A stretch of DNA of 41,725 nt from Muribaculaceae bacterium (lineage in GTDB: Bacteria > Bacteroidota > Bacteroidia > Bacteroidales > Muribaculaceae). Made by a program: the position numbers and the translations under genes. Position 1 is the stretch's first letter; each line of letters opens with the position of its first letter. Below the pieces are notes generated by a model. It saw nothing but the letters and a program-made list of their open reading frames with translations. It was not told where the DNA came from and did no database searches. Of the stretch, positions 32,191-40,694 are shown in pieces. The stretch is from NCBI GenBank assembly GCA_017483645.1, contig JAFUWD010000024.1, positions 1 to 41,725 on the forward strand, given 5' to 3'.

Positions 32191-33947
32191 GGTGTTTTGT
32201 CTGGTGTGTTGTTCATAATAATGCTGACCAGCGCAGTAATGTCGGCCACGCTGATTTCGCCATCACCGTTCACATCTATCCTGAAGCGCTCAAGGGGCGA
32301 AAGGGAAGCGGGCGAGGGCTGTAAGTCACTCATGACGATGTCGGTCAGCGCAGTGATGTCGGCCACACTGATTTCGCCGTCGTCGTTCACATCGCCCACG
32401 GTGGTATTGGTGTCATAGGTGGTGGTGTCCAGAAATGGCATGCGTCGGTCAATCCACTGCTCGATGTATTCAAGTTCAGCGGCCAGATTGATGACGTTTT
32501 GAGCCACATCGGTGACGCGGCTCCATCGTTGTTCCTCGCGCCCGGCGGCACCGCAGGCTATCAACGCTTGGATGCAGCGGGCGTAGCGCGCTTTCAGACT
32601 GTCGGCTCGCAGTAGGGTGTTGCGCAATTGGTGATAGCGGTGTTGCCACAGTGGGTAGTATTTCGACTGAGGGTCGGTAATGAAGCTGTGGAGTCGGTGC
32701 TCGCCGTTGAGTGTGGGGTTGGTGGGTCCCACGTTGGCTGGGTGCAGAGGCTTGTCGGTCCAGTTCTGCCCCACGGTGGTGTCTAAATCCCAAACGGCCA
32801 GCGAAAGCACTTCGCTCTTGGTGCGGTCGTAGCAAAACCAATAGATGTTCTTACACAAGTTGTCAATGGCATTGAGCACGTTGTGAAAGATGATGTAGTC
32901 GATGATGACAGGTATGTCAAAGTATTCGTCGGCCTCGTCGTCGAAGTCCGATGGCGACGAAACGGTGGCCATCCACTGTGTTGCCCTGTGCAGTGTGGAC
33001 CAGTCGGTGGGCTGTACTTCGTCGAAATCGGGATATTTCACTTCAATGCCATCCCAGATGTCGCTGTCGTTGTCATAATCCTCTGGAAAGTACATGCTCA
33101 CAGTGCGTGTCCACGATTTGGCTTTCCAGAGCTGGCCACGCAAGGTGATGGAGTCCTCGTCTTGCTTGTATTTTTTGAGTTTCAGCTGTTTGCGATCCAT
33201 CGCCTCGCTGAAGTTGTAGATGCCGTTGTATGCTCCGTTGACAAACACCTCGACCATGGTGCCTCGCACGCCGGTCAGGGCTTCAGGCTCCTTGCTGTGG
33301 TGATAGGGCTTGGAAGCCATGTCGAGCCACAGGTCGGTGGCCACGCGGTTTCGCACACGCCCCATGTCGACCTGTCCTGCATCCATGATCCAGCTGTTGT
33401 CCTCACGCAGGCCCAGGAAAGAATGGTCCTGCTTGTCGCCGTTGTCGTCGATGAACTTAATGTGGTAATTTCGCTTGTGCTTGCCCGCTGTGTTGGTGGT
33501 GCCTCCGCGCCATTTAACGCGCGCTGTGAGCCACTCGTCCCCCACCCTGCCGGGTTCCACTACCCTGCCGGTGCCCGGCGTGTAGTCGTAGCCGAAGTTG
33601 CCCGCCATCATCACAATGGGCAGTGAAGTGAAGGTGAGATTTCCCTGCTGTGTGCCATCGTCGCCGGTCAATGTCACTGACCATGTTTTGCCTCCCGCAA
33701 CACTGTCGAATGTCACTGAGTCGCCATTGATGAAAATGTCGTCGCCTATGCGCAGCTCTTCCCATTCCTTGTCGAGCGTGATGCGTGCCCCATAGTGGTT
33801 GTCGAAAACGGAGTCGGGCACCGAGCACAGGAAAGTGCCGGTGCGGCTGTCGTGTGCCACAGCGAGGCCGTTGAGCCTGAACTGTGCGGTGGCTGACAGT
33901 GCGGCGAACCCAGCCAACAATATGATTAACAAGTGGCTTTTCATCAC
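32187..33947 (-). CDS. Secreted CotH-type kinase-fold protein with dockerin repeats
   Basis: A 586-residue protein with a signal peptide (MMKSHLLIILLAGFAALSATAQ). The central part is a CotH domain: RNYHIKFID...SFLGLREDNSWIMDAG, RVRNRVATDLWLDM, VEVFVNGAYNGIYNFSEAMDRKQL and the metal-site motif AVWDLDTTVGQNW (about 385-395). CotH domains are atypical protein kinases in Bacillus spores and occur in secreted proteins of gut bacteria. The C terminus has two dockerin type I-like calcium repeats (D-V-N-D-D-G-E-I-S-V-A-D-I near 518 and D-V-N-G-D-G-E-I-S-V-A-D-I near 558). First gene of its operon. Whether it phosphorylates anything is unknown. Confidence 0.82.
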   Translation of the reverse strand: MMKSHLLIILLAGFAALSATAQFRLNGLAVAHDSRTGTFLCSVPDSVFDNHYGARITLDKEWEELRIGDDIFINGDSVTFDSVAGGKTWSVTLTGDDGTQQGNLTFTSLPIVMMAGNFGYDYTPGTGRVVEPGRVGDEWLTARVKWRGGTTNTAGKHKRNYHIKFIDDNGDKQDHSFLGLREDNSWIMDAGQVDMGRVRNRVATDLWLDMASKPYHHSKEPEALTGVRGTMVEVFVNGAYNGIYNFSEAMDRKQLKLKKYKQDEDSITLRGQLWKAKSWTRTVSMYFPEDYDNDSDIWDGIEVKYPDFDEVQPTDWSTLHRATQWMATVSSPSDFDDEADEYFDIPVIIDYIIFHNVLNAIDNLCKNIYWFCYDRTKSEVLSLAVWDLDTTVGQNWTDKPLHPANVGPTNPTLNGEHRLHSFITDPQSKYYPLWQHRYHQLRNTLLRADSLKARYARCIQALIACGAAGREEQRWSRVTDVAQNVINLAAELEYIEQWIDRRMPFLDTTTYDTNTTVGDVNDDGEISVADITALTDIVMSDLQPSPASLSPLERFRIDVNGDGEISVADITALVSIIMNNTPDKTP

Positions 33948-33962
33948 ATTCTTTTGGAGTTA

Positions 33963-33993
33963 CAAAAATAGATTATTTTTGTGCAAACACAAA
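33963..33993 (-). promoter_or_regulatory. Promoter of the CotH-glycosyltransferase-lipoprotein operon
   Basis: On the minus strand TTTG (33990-33993), a 19-base spacer and TATTTTTG (33963-33970), 15 bases before the start codon, so the leader is very short. It follows directly after the terminator of the SPFH gene. Confidence 0.75.
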
Positions 33994-33995
33994 AT

Positions 33996-34030
33996 AAAGC
34001 GGGACAAATTGTGAGTTTTGTCCCGCTTTT
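33996..34030 (-). terminator. Intrinsic terminator after the SPFH gene
   Basis: A perfect 13-bp stem (33996-34008 with 34017-34029) followed on the minus strand by ATTTTG. It ends the NfeD-SPFH operon and abuts the next promoter. Confidence 0.85.
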
Positions 34031-34052
34031 GATAGTGTGAAGACTGGTGAAA

Positions 34053-35006
34053 TCAACTCTCTTTAAACAAGTCTTTTATGCCGCCGATTGAGCCCAGCAG
34101 GTTGGTGGCCTCATAGGGCAGATACACTGTTTTGGTCTTATCGCCGGTGGCCACCTGTTCAAGCATGCCGATATATTTTTGGGCGAGAAGGTAGTTGGCG
34201 GGATTGGTGCTTTTGCCCACTGCCTCGGTGATTTTGTCGATTGCGATGGCTTCGGCCTCGGCGCGACGGATGCGTGCTTGTGCCTCGCCCTCGGCGCGCA
34301 GGATTTCGGTCTGCTTGTCGGCCTCGGCTTGGTTGATGCGTGCGGTTTTCTGGCCTTCCGACTGCAGGATGGCGGCGGCCTTTTGTCCCTCGCTGGTGAG
34401 GATGGTGGCACGTTTGTTGCGCTCGGCTTGCATTTGCTTCTCCATGGCTTGGAGCACACTCTGCGGTGGGGTGATGTCCTGTAGCTCCACGCGGTTCACC
34501 TTGATGCCCCATTTGTTGGTGGCATCGTCGAGCACAGCGCGCAGTTTGGTGTTGATGGTGTCGCGTGAGGTAAGTGTCTCATCGAGCTCCAGCTCACCAA
34601 TGATGTTACGCAGGGTGGTCTGCGTAAGTTTCTCAATGGCGTTGGGCAGGTTGTTGATTTCATACACGGCCTTGAACGGGTCCACAATCTGGAAATAGAG
34701 CAGCGCGTTGATTTGTGTCTGCACATTGTCCTTGGTAATCACATTTTGCTTGTCGAAGTCGTACACTTGCTCACGCAGGTCGATGCTGTTGGTGTAGTGA
34801 TAACGTCCGCCGGTCATGGCGATGATGGTTTTTGCCCGGTCCACAAAGGGGATGATGATATTGATGCCGGGTTTGAGGGTGGCATGGTATTTACCGAGTC
34901 GCTCCACAATTTTTGTCTCGCTCTGCGGGATGATGACAAGGCTCATCTTGACCATTATCAGGGCAAGCACTACAATCACAATCAAGAGAATAGATAAAAA
35001 GTCCAT
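34053..35006 (-). CDS. SPFH-domain (stomatin/prohibitin-like) membrane protein
   Basis: The 317-residue protein has one N-terminal membrane helix (residues about 3-27), an SPFH domain (VERLGKYHATLKPGINIIIPFVD, TKDNVQTQINALLYFQIVDP), and a long Ala/Glu-rich coiled coil with AEADKQTEILRAEGEAQARIRRAEAEA (about 205-255) that drives ring assembly. It belongs to the QmcA/slipin group, which scaffolds membrane microdomains. Its partner NfeD is encoded 52 bases upstream, as is typical for this pair. Confidence 0.93.
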   Translation of the reverse strand: MDFLSILLIVIVVLALIMVKMSLVIIPQSETKIVERLGKYHATLKPGINIIIPFVDRAKTIIAMTGGRYHYTNSIDLREQVYDFDKQNVITKDNVQTQINALLYFQIVDPFKAVYEINNLPNAIEKLTQTTLRNIIGELELDETLTSRDTINTKLRAVLDDATNKWGIKVNRVELQDITPPQSVLQAMEKQMQAERNKRATILTSEGQKAAAILQSEGQKTARINQAEADKQTEILRAEGEAQARIRRAEAEAIAIDKITEAVGKSTNPANYLLAQKYIGMLEQVATGDKTKTVYLPYEATNLLGSIGGIKDLFKES

Positions 35007-35058
35007 GATTTTATAAATTTAATGTGTTGATTACATGTAAGTTGCTGCGATAATACAA

Positions 35059-35529
35059 TTAGTCTTCTGTTTTGTCGTCCTCTACGGGTTCCACGGTGAG
35101 GATGATGCTTTCCATGGCAGTGACGCGCACGCGACTCCCTTTCTCAATGGCCTTGCCGCCCGTGGTGCACGATTTCCAGTCGTCGCCATCGATGGCCACA
35201 CGACCAAATCCGTTGGCTTCGATGCGCTCGCTCACTCGCCCCTGTCGTCCGATGATGGCTTCTGCATTGCTGGGTCGGTCGTTTTTCTTTTTGTGGAGAT
35301 ACTTCAAAGCCACCGGCCTCACGAATAGCAAGCACAAGGCCGATGCCACCGCAAAGGTGATGACCTGAACCGTGATATTGCCTCCCACCAGAGCTGCGAG
35401 CATGGAGACGACCGAGCCGATGGAAAAACACATGAGGAAGAAGTCGCCCGACGACAGTTCCAGAATCAAGCATAAGATTGCAACAATGGCCCAGAGTTGC
35501 CACATGTTTTCTGCGAAATACTGTATCAT
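35059..35529 (-). CDS. NfeD-family membrane protein
   Basis: A 156-residue short-form NfeD: two or three membrane helices (about residues 8-75) followed by an OB-fold domain (GRQGRVSERIEANGFGRVAIDGDDWKSC...GSRVRVTAMESIILTVEPV). Short NfeD proteins bind SPFH partners and help organise them; no ClpP-like protease domain is present. The start at 35529 precedes the membrane helices; a longer frame to 35637 would add an unlikely cysteine-rich stretch. Confidence 0.88.
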   Translation of the reverse strand: MIQYFAENMWQLWAIVAILCLILELSSGDFFLMCFSIGSVVSMLAALVGGNITVQVITFAVASALCLLFVRPVALKYLHKKKNDRPSNAEAIIGRQGRVSERIEANGFGRVAIDGDDWKSCTTGGKAIEKGSRVRVTAMESIILTVEPVEDDKTED

Positions 35530-35600
35530 AGTTTTAAAGGTTTGGTTTGTTTTCGTAAAGTTACACGTTTTTTGATGAAAAAATGTACAGCGGTTGGGTT

Positions 35601-35618
35601 TTTGTGAAATTTCACAAA
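35601..35618. promoter_or_regulatory. Perfect 18-bp palindrome in a divergent intergenic region
   Basis: TTTGTGAAATTTCACAAA is its own reverse complement. TGTGA and TCACA half-sites separated by four bases resemble a CRP/FNR-type operator with a shortened spacer. It lies about 40-60 bases upstream of a weak TAACTTTA box for nfeD (35556-35563). The rest of the AT-rich gap 35530-35888 shows no credible gene. Confidence 0.45.
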
Positions 35619-35888
35619 CCGACAGACAATTTAACATCTGTTTCGTGCGGTGAAATTTTATTTATTTGTGTTGCAAAATGCGTGCCAAAGAGTGAAAAAA
35701 TTGCCACCAACCGCCCGACGGTGTGCAAAATTTTCAATTCTCAGCGAGTTGTTTTTATTGTAAAACGCACGTTTTCAGTGCTAAAATGGGATTTTTCTGT
35801 TGTCCAAAAAAACGTTCTAAAAAATGAGTGCGTGTTGTGATTTTGAAAAAAAGTGGTTTGCCAATGGCAATTATCAATTAAAAAGTTC

Positions 35889-35896
35889 TATCTTTG
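35889..35896 (+). promoter_or_regulatory. Promoter -7 box of ybeY-mnmG
   Basis: TATCTTTG, 19 bases before the ybeY ATG, predicting a leader of about 12 nt. The upstream element is poor; a TTGCCAATGGCAA palindrome (35858-35870) lies where it should be. Confidence 0.6.
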
Positions 35897-35915
35897 TAAG
35901 TTCTAAAGATTAGGC

Positions 35916-36353
35916 ATGACCGAAATCAATTTTTTGGTTGAGAACGTCGATATGCCTCCCATTGACCGCCTGGCTCTTGCCGGGTGGATAGAGGCGGTTG
36001 CCCACAGTTTTAACAAGAATGTGGGGTCGTTGTCGTATATCTTCTGTAATGACGACTATATTCTGGAGGCGAACCGCCGTTTTTTGGGTCATGACTATTA
36101 CACCGATATCATAACTTTTGATTACAGCAACAGTCGACGCATAGCCGGCGATATGCTGATTTCGCTCGATACGGTGGCTTCGAATGCGCAAATGCTGGGA
36201 GTGGACTACAACAGCGAGTTGCTGCGTGTGCTCATTCATGGCGTGCTGCACTTATGTGGGGTGAACGACAAAGGGGTGGGGGAGCGTGAAATCATGGAGC
36301 ATCATGAAAATGCCGCCCTTGCTATTGCGCCTGCAACGATTCTGAAGAAATGA
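35916..36353 (+). CDS. ybeY: Endoribonuclease YbeY, rRNA maturation factor
   Basis: YbeY is a metal-dependent RNase needed for 16S rRNA 3'-end processing and ribosome quality control. The 145-residue protein has the signature HGVLHLCGVND (about 109-119). The usual third zinc ligand His is Asp here, which, to my knowledge, is normal in Bacteroidota. TDIITFDYS and GDMLISLDTV are typical. Its stop overlaps the mnmG start by four bases. Confidence 0.92.
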   Translation: MTEINFLVENVDMPPIDRLALAGWIEAVAHSFNKNVGSLSYIFCNDDYILEANRRFLGHDYYTDIITFDYSNSRRIAGDMLISLDTVASNAQMLGVDYNSELLRVLIHGVLHLCGVNDKGVGEREIMEHHENAALAIAPATILKK

Positions 36354-38227
36354 GGCTCGACTATGATGTGATAGTGATTGGTGCCGGCCATGCCGGTTGT
36401 GAGGCAGCAAGTGCTGCCGCACGGCTGGGCTCGTGTACGCTGCTCATTACTATCGACATGAACAAAATAGCGCAGATGAGCTGCAATCCGGCTGTTGGAG
36501 GAATAGCTAAGGGGCAGATTGTCAGAGAGATAGATGCGCTTGGCGGCCAAATGGGAATTGTGACCGACCGCACATCCATCCAGTTCCGTATGCTCAACCG
36601 CAGCAAGGGACCGGCTATGTGGAGCCCGCGTGCCCAGTCCGACCGTATGCGTTTCATGGCCGAATGGCGAGGCATCTTGGAAAATACACCGGGGCTTTAT
36701 ATTTGGCAGGACACTGTGGTGCAGTTGTGCGTGGAGCAGGGTAGGGTAGTGGGTGTGATTACTGCCCTGGGCGTGAAGTTCACCGCTCGTGCCGTGGTGC
36801 TCACGGCAGGCACTTTCCTGAACGGATTGATGCATGTGGGGCCAGTACAGATTCAGGGTGGCCGTGTGGCCGAGCCATCGGCGCATGGCATCACAGAGCA
36901 GCTGCGCCAGATGGGCTTTGTGACGGACCGGATGAAGACCGGAACCCCTGTTCGCATCGACGCCCGTACCATTCATTTCGACAAAGCCACGCGGCAAGAT
37001 GGAGAGTCCGATTTTCATCACTTCTCTTTCTTGCCCGGGGAACGTAGCAAACTGCGCCAGCGCCCGTGCTGGATGGTGTATACCAATCCCGCCGTGCATG
37101 AGGTGTTGCGTCAGGCCTTGCCGCAATCACCACTTTATAATGGTCAAATAACCAGCATCGGTCCGCGCTATTGCCCCAGCATTGAAACAAAAATTGTGAC
37201 TTTTGCCGACAAGGAATCACACCTGCTTTTCATTGAGCCTGAGGGAGAAACGACGCAGGAAATGTACCTCAACGGGTTTTCTTCGTCATTGCCGTGGCAG
37301 GTACAAATAGAGGCCCTGAAGCATATCCCTGCACTGGCTGATGTGCAAATTTACCGGCCCGGATATGCTATCGAATACGACTTTTTTGACCCGACACAAT
37401 TGCATCACACCCTTGAAACCAAACTTGTCAAAGGGTTGTTTTTCGCGGGACAAGTCAATGGAACAACCGGCTATGAAGAGGCTGCAGGACAGGGTTTGAT
37501 AGCCGGAATCAATGCGCATCATGCCGCCCTGGGAGGAGAACCGTTTGTGTTGCATCGCGACCAGGCTTACATTGGCGTATTGATTGACGACTTGGTGACT
37601 AAAGGTGTAGACGAGCCTTATCGCATGTTCACGTCACGTGCCGAACATCGCATTCTGCTCCGTCAGGACGATGCCGACATGCGCCTCACGCCGCTCGGCT
37701 ATGCCCAGGGTTTGGCTGACAGCACTCGTTATGAGCTGATGGAAAGTAAACGCAGGCAGGTGTCGTCGCTCATTGATTTTGCTCGCTCAACCACCGTGCG
37801 CGCGGCCGATGTGAATGGTGCATTGGAACGACTGGGCCTGCAACCGCTCAAGCAGGGTGTGAAGCTTTACGACCTGCTGTTGCGGCCGCAATTGAGTGTG
37901 AATCTGCTGGCCGATATGCTTCCTGCGTTGCGGCAGCAAATCGGTATGCTGGAGGCCGGCCGTCGTGAAGAAATTGTCGAGGCGGCCGAAATACAAATCA
38001 AGTATAGCGGCTACATTGAGCGAGAATCGCAGATGGCCGAACGCCTTTCACGCCTCGACAGAGTGACCCTTCGCGGCAAGTTTGATTACAGCGCGTTGCA
38101 TCAGTTGTCAACCGAAGCGCGCCAGAAGCTGCAGCGCATCGACCCTGCCACTGTGGGGCAAGCGTCGCGGATACCCGGTATTTCACCCAGCGACATCAAT
38201 ATTTTATTGTTATTATTAGGTAGATAA
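36350..38227 (+). CDS. mnmG: tRNA uridine 5-carboxymethylaminomethyl modification enzyme MnmG
   Basis: The 625-residue FAD enzyme works with MnmE to modify the wobble uridine (U34) of several tRNAs. Motifs are the FAD site VIVIGAGHAGCEAASAAARLG at the N terminus, SCNPAVGGIAKGQIVREIDALGG, RAVVLTAGTFLNG, and FAGQVNGTTGYEEAAGQGLIAGINA near residue 370. The C-terminal helical domain ends with VGQASRIPGISPSDINIL, as expected. Full length. It starts on the ATGA overlap with ybeY, so translation is coupled. Confidence 0.97.
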   Translation: MRLDYDVIVIGAGHAGCEAASAAARLGSCTLLITIDMNKIAQMSCNPAVGGIAKGQIVREIDALGGQMGIVTDRTSIQFRMLNRSKGPAMWSPRAQSDRMRFMAEWRGILENTPGLYIWQDTVVQLCVEQGRVVGVITALGVKFTARAVVLTAGTFLNGLMHVGPVQIQGGRVAEPSAHGITEQLRQMGFVTDRMKTGTPVRIDARTIHFDKATRQDGESDFHHFSFLPGERSKLRQRPCWMVYTNPAVHEVLRQALPQSPLYNGQITSIGPRYCPSIETKIVTFADKESHLLFIEPEGETTQEMYLNGFSSSLPWQVQIEALKHIPALADVQIYRPGYAIEYDFFDPTQLHHTLETKLVKGLFFAGQVNGTTGYEEAAGQGLIAGINAHHAALGGEPFVLHRDQAYIGVLIDDLVTKGVDEPYRMFTSRAEHRILLRQDDADMRLTPLGYAQGLADSTRYELMESKRRQVSSLIDFARSTTVRAADVNGALERLGLQPLKQGVKLYDLLLRPQLSVNLLADMLPALRQQIGMLEAGRREEIVEAAEIQIKYSGYIERESQMAERLSRLDRVTLRGKFDYSALHQLSTEARQKLQRIDPATVGQASRIPGISPSDINILLLLLGR

Positions 38228-38235
38228 AAACCAAA

Positions 38236-38251
38236 TGTTTCACGTGGAACA
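38236..38251. promoter_or_regulatory. parS centromere-like site (intergenic)
   Basis: The minus strand reads TGTTCCACGTGAAACA, a full match to the ParB-binding consensus TGTTNCACGTGAAACA. It occupies the 36-base gap between mnmG and apt. ParB loads at such sites for chromosome segregation and SMC recruitment. Confidence 0.85.
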
Positions 38252-38263
38252 AATCAGATAAAG

Positions 38264-38797
38264 ATGAAAAAGGAACAATTAGAGAAAGTGAAAAGCGTTG
38301 TCCGCAACGTGCCCGATTTTCCTGTCAAGGGAGTTCAATTCAAAGACTTGACAACAGCTTTCAAGGACCCGGAGGCTTTCGCCATCATCAGTGATGCTCT
38401 CGTCGACCTGTTCAAAGATCGTGGCGTGACCAAGGTCGTGGGAATTGAGGCACGCGGCTTCATCGGCGGTGCCATTTTGGCCTCGCGCCTGGGAGCCGGT
38501 TTTGTGCCCCTGCGCAAGCCGGGCAAATTGCCAGCCGAAGTGATCCAAAAGACGTATGCTAAGGAGTACGGAACCGATACCATCGAGATTCATCGTGATG
38601 CCATTGTCCCCGGCGACATTGTGGTAATCCACGACGACCTGCTTGCCACTGGCGGCACCATGATGGCTGCATACGACCTGGTGCGGTCGATGAACCCCGA
38701 CAAAATCTATATCAACTGCATCTGCGGCCTGAGTTTCCTGAACGGACGCTCGGTGTTCCCCAAGGATGTTGAGGTGTCGACATTGTTCGACTTTTAA
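38264..38797 (+). CDS. apt: Adenine phosphoribosyltransferase
   Basis: The 177-residue salvage enzyme makes AMP from adenine and PRPP. Typical features are VPDFPVKGVQFKDLTTAF at the N terminus, VGIEARGFIGGAILASRLGAGFVPLRKPGKLP, and the PRPP-binding motif VIHDDLLATGGTM (about 122-134). Length is normal. It follows mnmG by 36 bases, which contain a parS site. Confidence 0.96.
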   Translation: MKKEQLEKVKSVVRNVPDFPVKGVQFKDLTTAFKDPEAFAIISDALVDLFKDRGVTKVVGIEARGFIGGAILASRLGAGFVPLRKPGKLPAEVIQKTYAKEYGTDTIEIHRDAIVPGDIVVIHDDLLATGGTMMAAYDLVRSMNPDKIYINCICGLSFLNGRSVFPKDVEVSTLFDF

Positions 38798-38834
38798 CTC
38801 CCCTCACGGAGTTCAGCAACAATAGAAGACGTGC

Positions 38835-38858
38835 AAGGGTGCGGCGAATCGCAACCTT
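38835..38858 (+). other. Hairpin upstream of uvrC
   Basis: AAGG-TGCG (38835-38843) pairs with CGCA-CCTT (38850-38858) with one internal mismatch, 18 bases before the uvrC ATG. No T run follows, so it is more likely a leader structure than a terminator. Confidence 0.35.
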
Positions 38859-38876
38859 AGTATAGTTGCAACCATC

Positions 38877-40691
38877 ATGCGCGACGAGTTAAAATTGAAA
38901 ATAAGCCTTTTGCCCGATTCCCCAGGTGTGTATCGTTACAAGAACCGCGACGGGGTGATTATCTATGTGGGCAAAGCGAAGAATCTGAAACGCCGCGTCA
39001 ATTCCTATTTTAATCGAGAACACTCAGTGTTGCGCACCAATATGCTGGTGCGCAACATTTGGGATATGGAGTACACTGTTGTCAACACCGAGGAAGAAGC
39101 GCTCGACCTTGAGAACAGTCTTATCAAAGAATTTCAGCCCCATTATAATGTGCTGCTGAAAGATGATAAATCCTATCCCTGGATTTGTGTTACCAAAGAA
39201 TTGTATCCACGAGTGTTTGTCACGCGTGATGCGCTTAGGCGAGGAGCAAAATACTATGGGCCATACCCTCATGCCGAGGTGGCGCATACCTTGCTCGACG
39301 TGATTCGCCAGATTTATCCGTTGCGCACTTGCACGCATAATGTTTCACGTGAAACAATCGACCAGCTCAAGCATCGCCTTTGCTTGCAGTATCACATCAA
39401 ACGCTGCGAGGGTTGTTGCCGGGGATTGGTGTCGCCCGAGCAGTATGGCCGTTATATTGAGGAAATCAAACAAATCCTGAATGGCGACATCGCGCAACTT
39501 TCGGATTTTTTGGTGAGTGAAATGAGCCGGCTTGCCAATGAGCTGCGATTTGAGGAGGCCGAGGTGTTGAAGCGCAAATATCGCCTGATAGAGCGGGTGC
39601 GAGCCCGGTCGGTCATCGTCAGCCCCACTATTCATAATATTGATGTGGTGACACTTATACGCGACGACCAGTCGGCCTATTTTAATTATATGCACATGCG
39701 TGGTGGCTCGGTGGTTCAAGCGCTCACACTCGAATACAAACTGCCCGCCGAGGACACCCCCGACGATGAATTGATGTCGATGGCAGAGAATGAGATGCAC
39801 CGCCGTTTTGCCGACACTTATAAGCGGGAGCGTGTGCACGAAACATTGGTCAATATTATTCCCGACGTGGCCTTTGAGGGCATGGATTTCGTGATTCCGC
39901 AGCGCGGTGACAAGCGTCGGTTGCTTGAGATTTCGTTAAAAAACGTCGAGCAATACAAAACCGAAAAATACAAGCGCATGGAAAAGCTCAATCCTGAGCA
40001 GCGCACCACCCGCACCCTCACGGCCATTCAGCGTGATTTCCACCTCACTTCGCTGCCCCGCCACATGGAATGTTTTGACAACAGCAACATCTCGGGCACT
40101 CATCCTGTGGCATCGTGTGTCGTGTTCCGCAACGCCAAGCCAGCCAAGAAAGATTACCGCCATTTCAATATCAAAACGGTGGAAGGTCCCGACGACTTTG
40201 CGTCGATGCGCGAGGTTATCACACGGCGCTACAGCCGCCTTGTGGCTGAGGGTGCCGAGCTTCCGCAACTCATTGTGCTCGACGGTGGCAAGGGACAACT
40301 CAGCTCGGCCGTGGAAGCCCTTGACGAAATCGGTCTTCGAGGCAAGATTGCCGTGGTGGGCATCGCCAAACGGCTTGACGAGATATTTTTCCCGGGCGAC
40401 AGTGTGCCGCTCTACATTGACAAAAATAGTGAAACGCTGCGCGTGGTGCAGCGTATGCGCGATGAGGCCCACCGATTTGCTATCACCCATCATCGCCAGC
40501 AGCGAGCTAAAGGTCAAACCCACTCCGTGCTTGACGACATCAATGGAGTTGGTCCAGCGACAAAGCAGTTGATGCTCAAGCACTTCAAGAGTTTGAAGCG
40601 CATTCGTGAAGCTTCGGAATCCGATTTGGCTGCCGTAATAGGCAAGAAGAAAGCAGAGCTTGTGTATAACTATTTAAAAGCCAACGAATAA
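38877..40691 (+). CDS. uvrC: Excinuclease ABC subunit C
   Basis: The 604-residue protein makes the two incisions of nucleotide excision repair. Domains in order: GIY-YIG nuclease (GVYRYKNRDGVIIYVGKAKNLKRRV, residues about 18-42, with EEALDLENSLIKEFQPHYN), a cysteine-rich region (CLQYHIKRCEGCC), the UVR motif (about 205-240), the RNase H-like nuclease domain (MECFDNSNISGTHPVASCVVF...LIVLDGGKGQLSSA), and a C-terminal helix-hairpin-helix (INGVGPATKQLMLKHF). A perfect parS lies inside the gene. dtd follows after three bases. Confidence 0.97.
   Translation: MRDELKLKISLLPDSPGVYRYKNRDGVIIYVGKAKNLKRRVNSYFNREHSVLRTNMLVRNIWDMEYTVVNTEEEALDLENSLIKEFQPHYNVLLKDDKSYPWICVTKELYPRVFVTRDALRRGAKYYGPYPHAEVAHTLLDVIRQIYPLRTCTHNVSRETIDQLKHRLCLQYHIKRCEGCCRGLVSPEQYGRYIEEIKQILNGDIAQLSDFLVSEMSRLANELRFEEAEVLKRKYRLIERVRARSVIVSPTIHNIDVVTLIRDDQSAYFNYMHMRGGSVVQALTLEYKLPAEDTPDDELMSMAENEMHRRFADTYKRERVHETLVNIIPDVAFEGMDFVIPQRGDKRRLLEISLKNVEQYKTEKYKRMEKLNPEQRTTRTLTAIQRDFHLTSLPRHMECFDNSNISGTHPVASCVVFRNAKPAKKDYRHFNIKTVEGPDDFASMREVITRRYSRLVAEGAELPQLIVLDGGKGQLSSAVEALDEIGLRGKIAVVGIAKRLDEIFFPGDSVPLYIDKNSETLRVVQRMRDEAHRFAITHHRQQRAKGQTHSVLDDINGVGPATKQLMLKHFKSLKRIREASESDLAAVIGKKKAELVYNYLKANE
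39341..39356. promoter_or_regulatory. parS centromere-like site (inside uvrC)
   Basis: TGTTTCACGTGAAACA, a perfect palindromic parS, encodes the NVSRET stretch of UvrC. It is the second site within 1.1 kb. Confidence 0.9.
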
Positions 40692-40694
40692 GAT

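Noticed and set aside
35583-35840. 85-codon frame in the nfeD-ybeY gap
   Set aside because: AT-rich, no promoter or homology recognised, and it crosses the palindrome; treated as non-coding.
36240-36275. Missing third zinc His in YbeY (HGVLHLCGVND)
   Set aside because: From family knowledge this Asp is usual in Bacteroidota YbeY, so it is not a defect of this copy.
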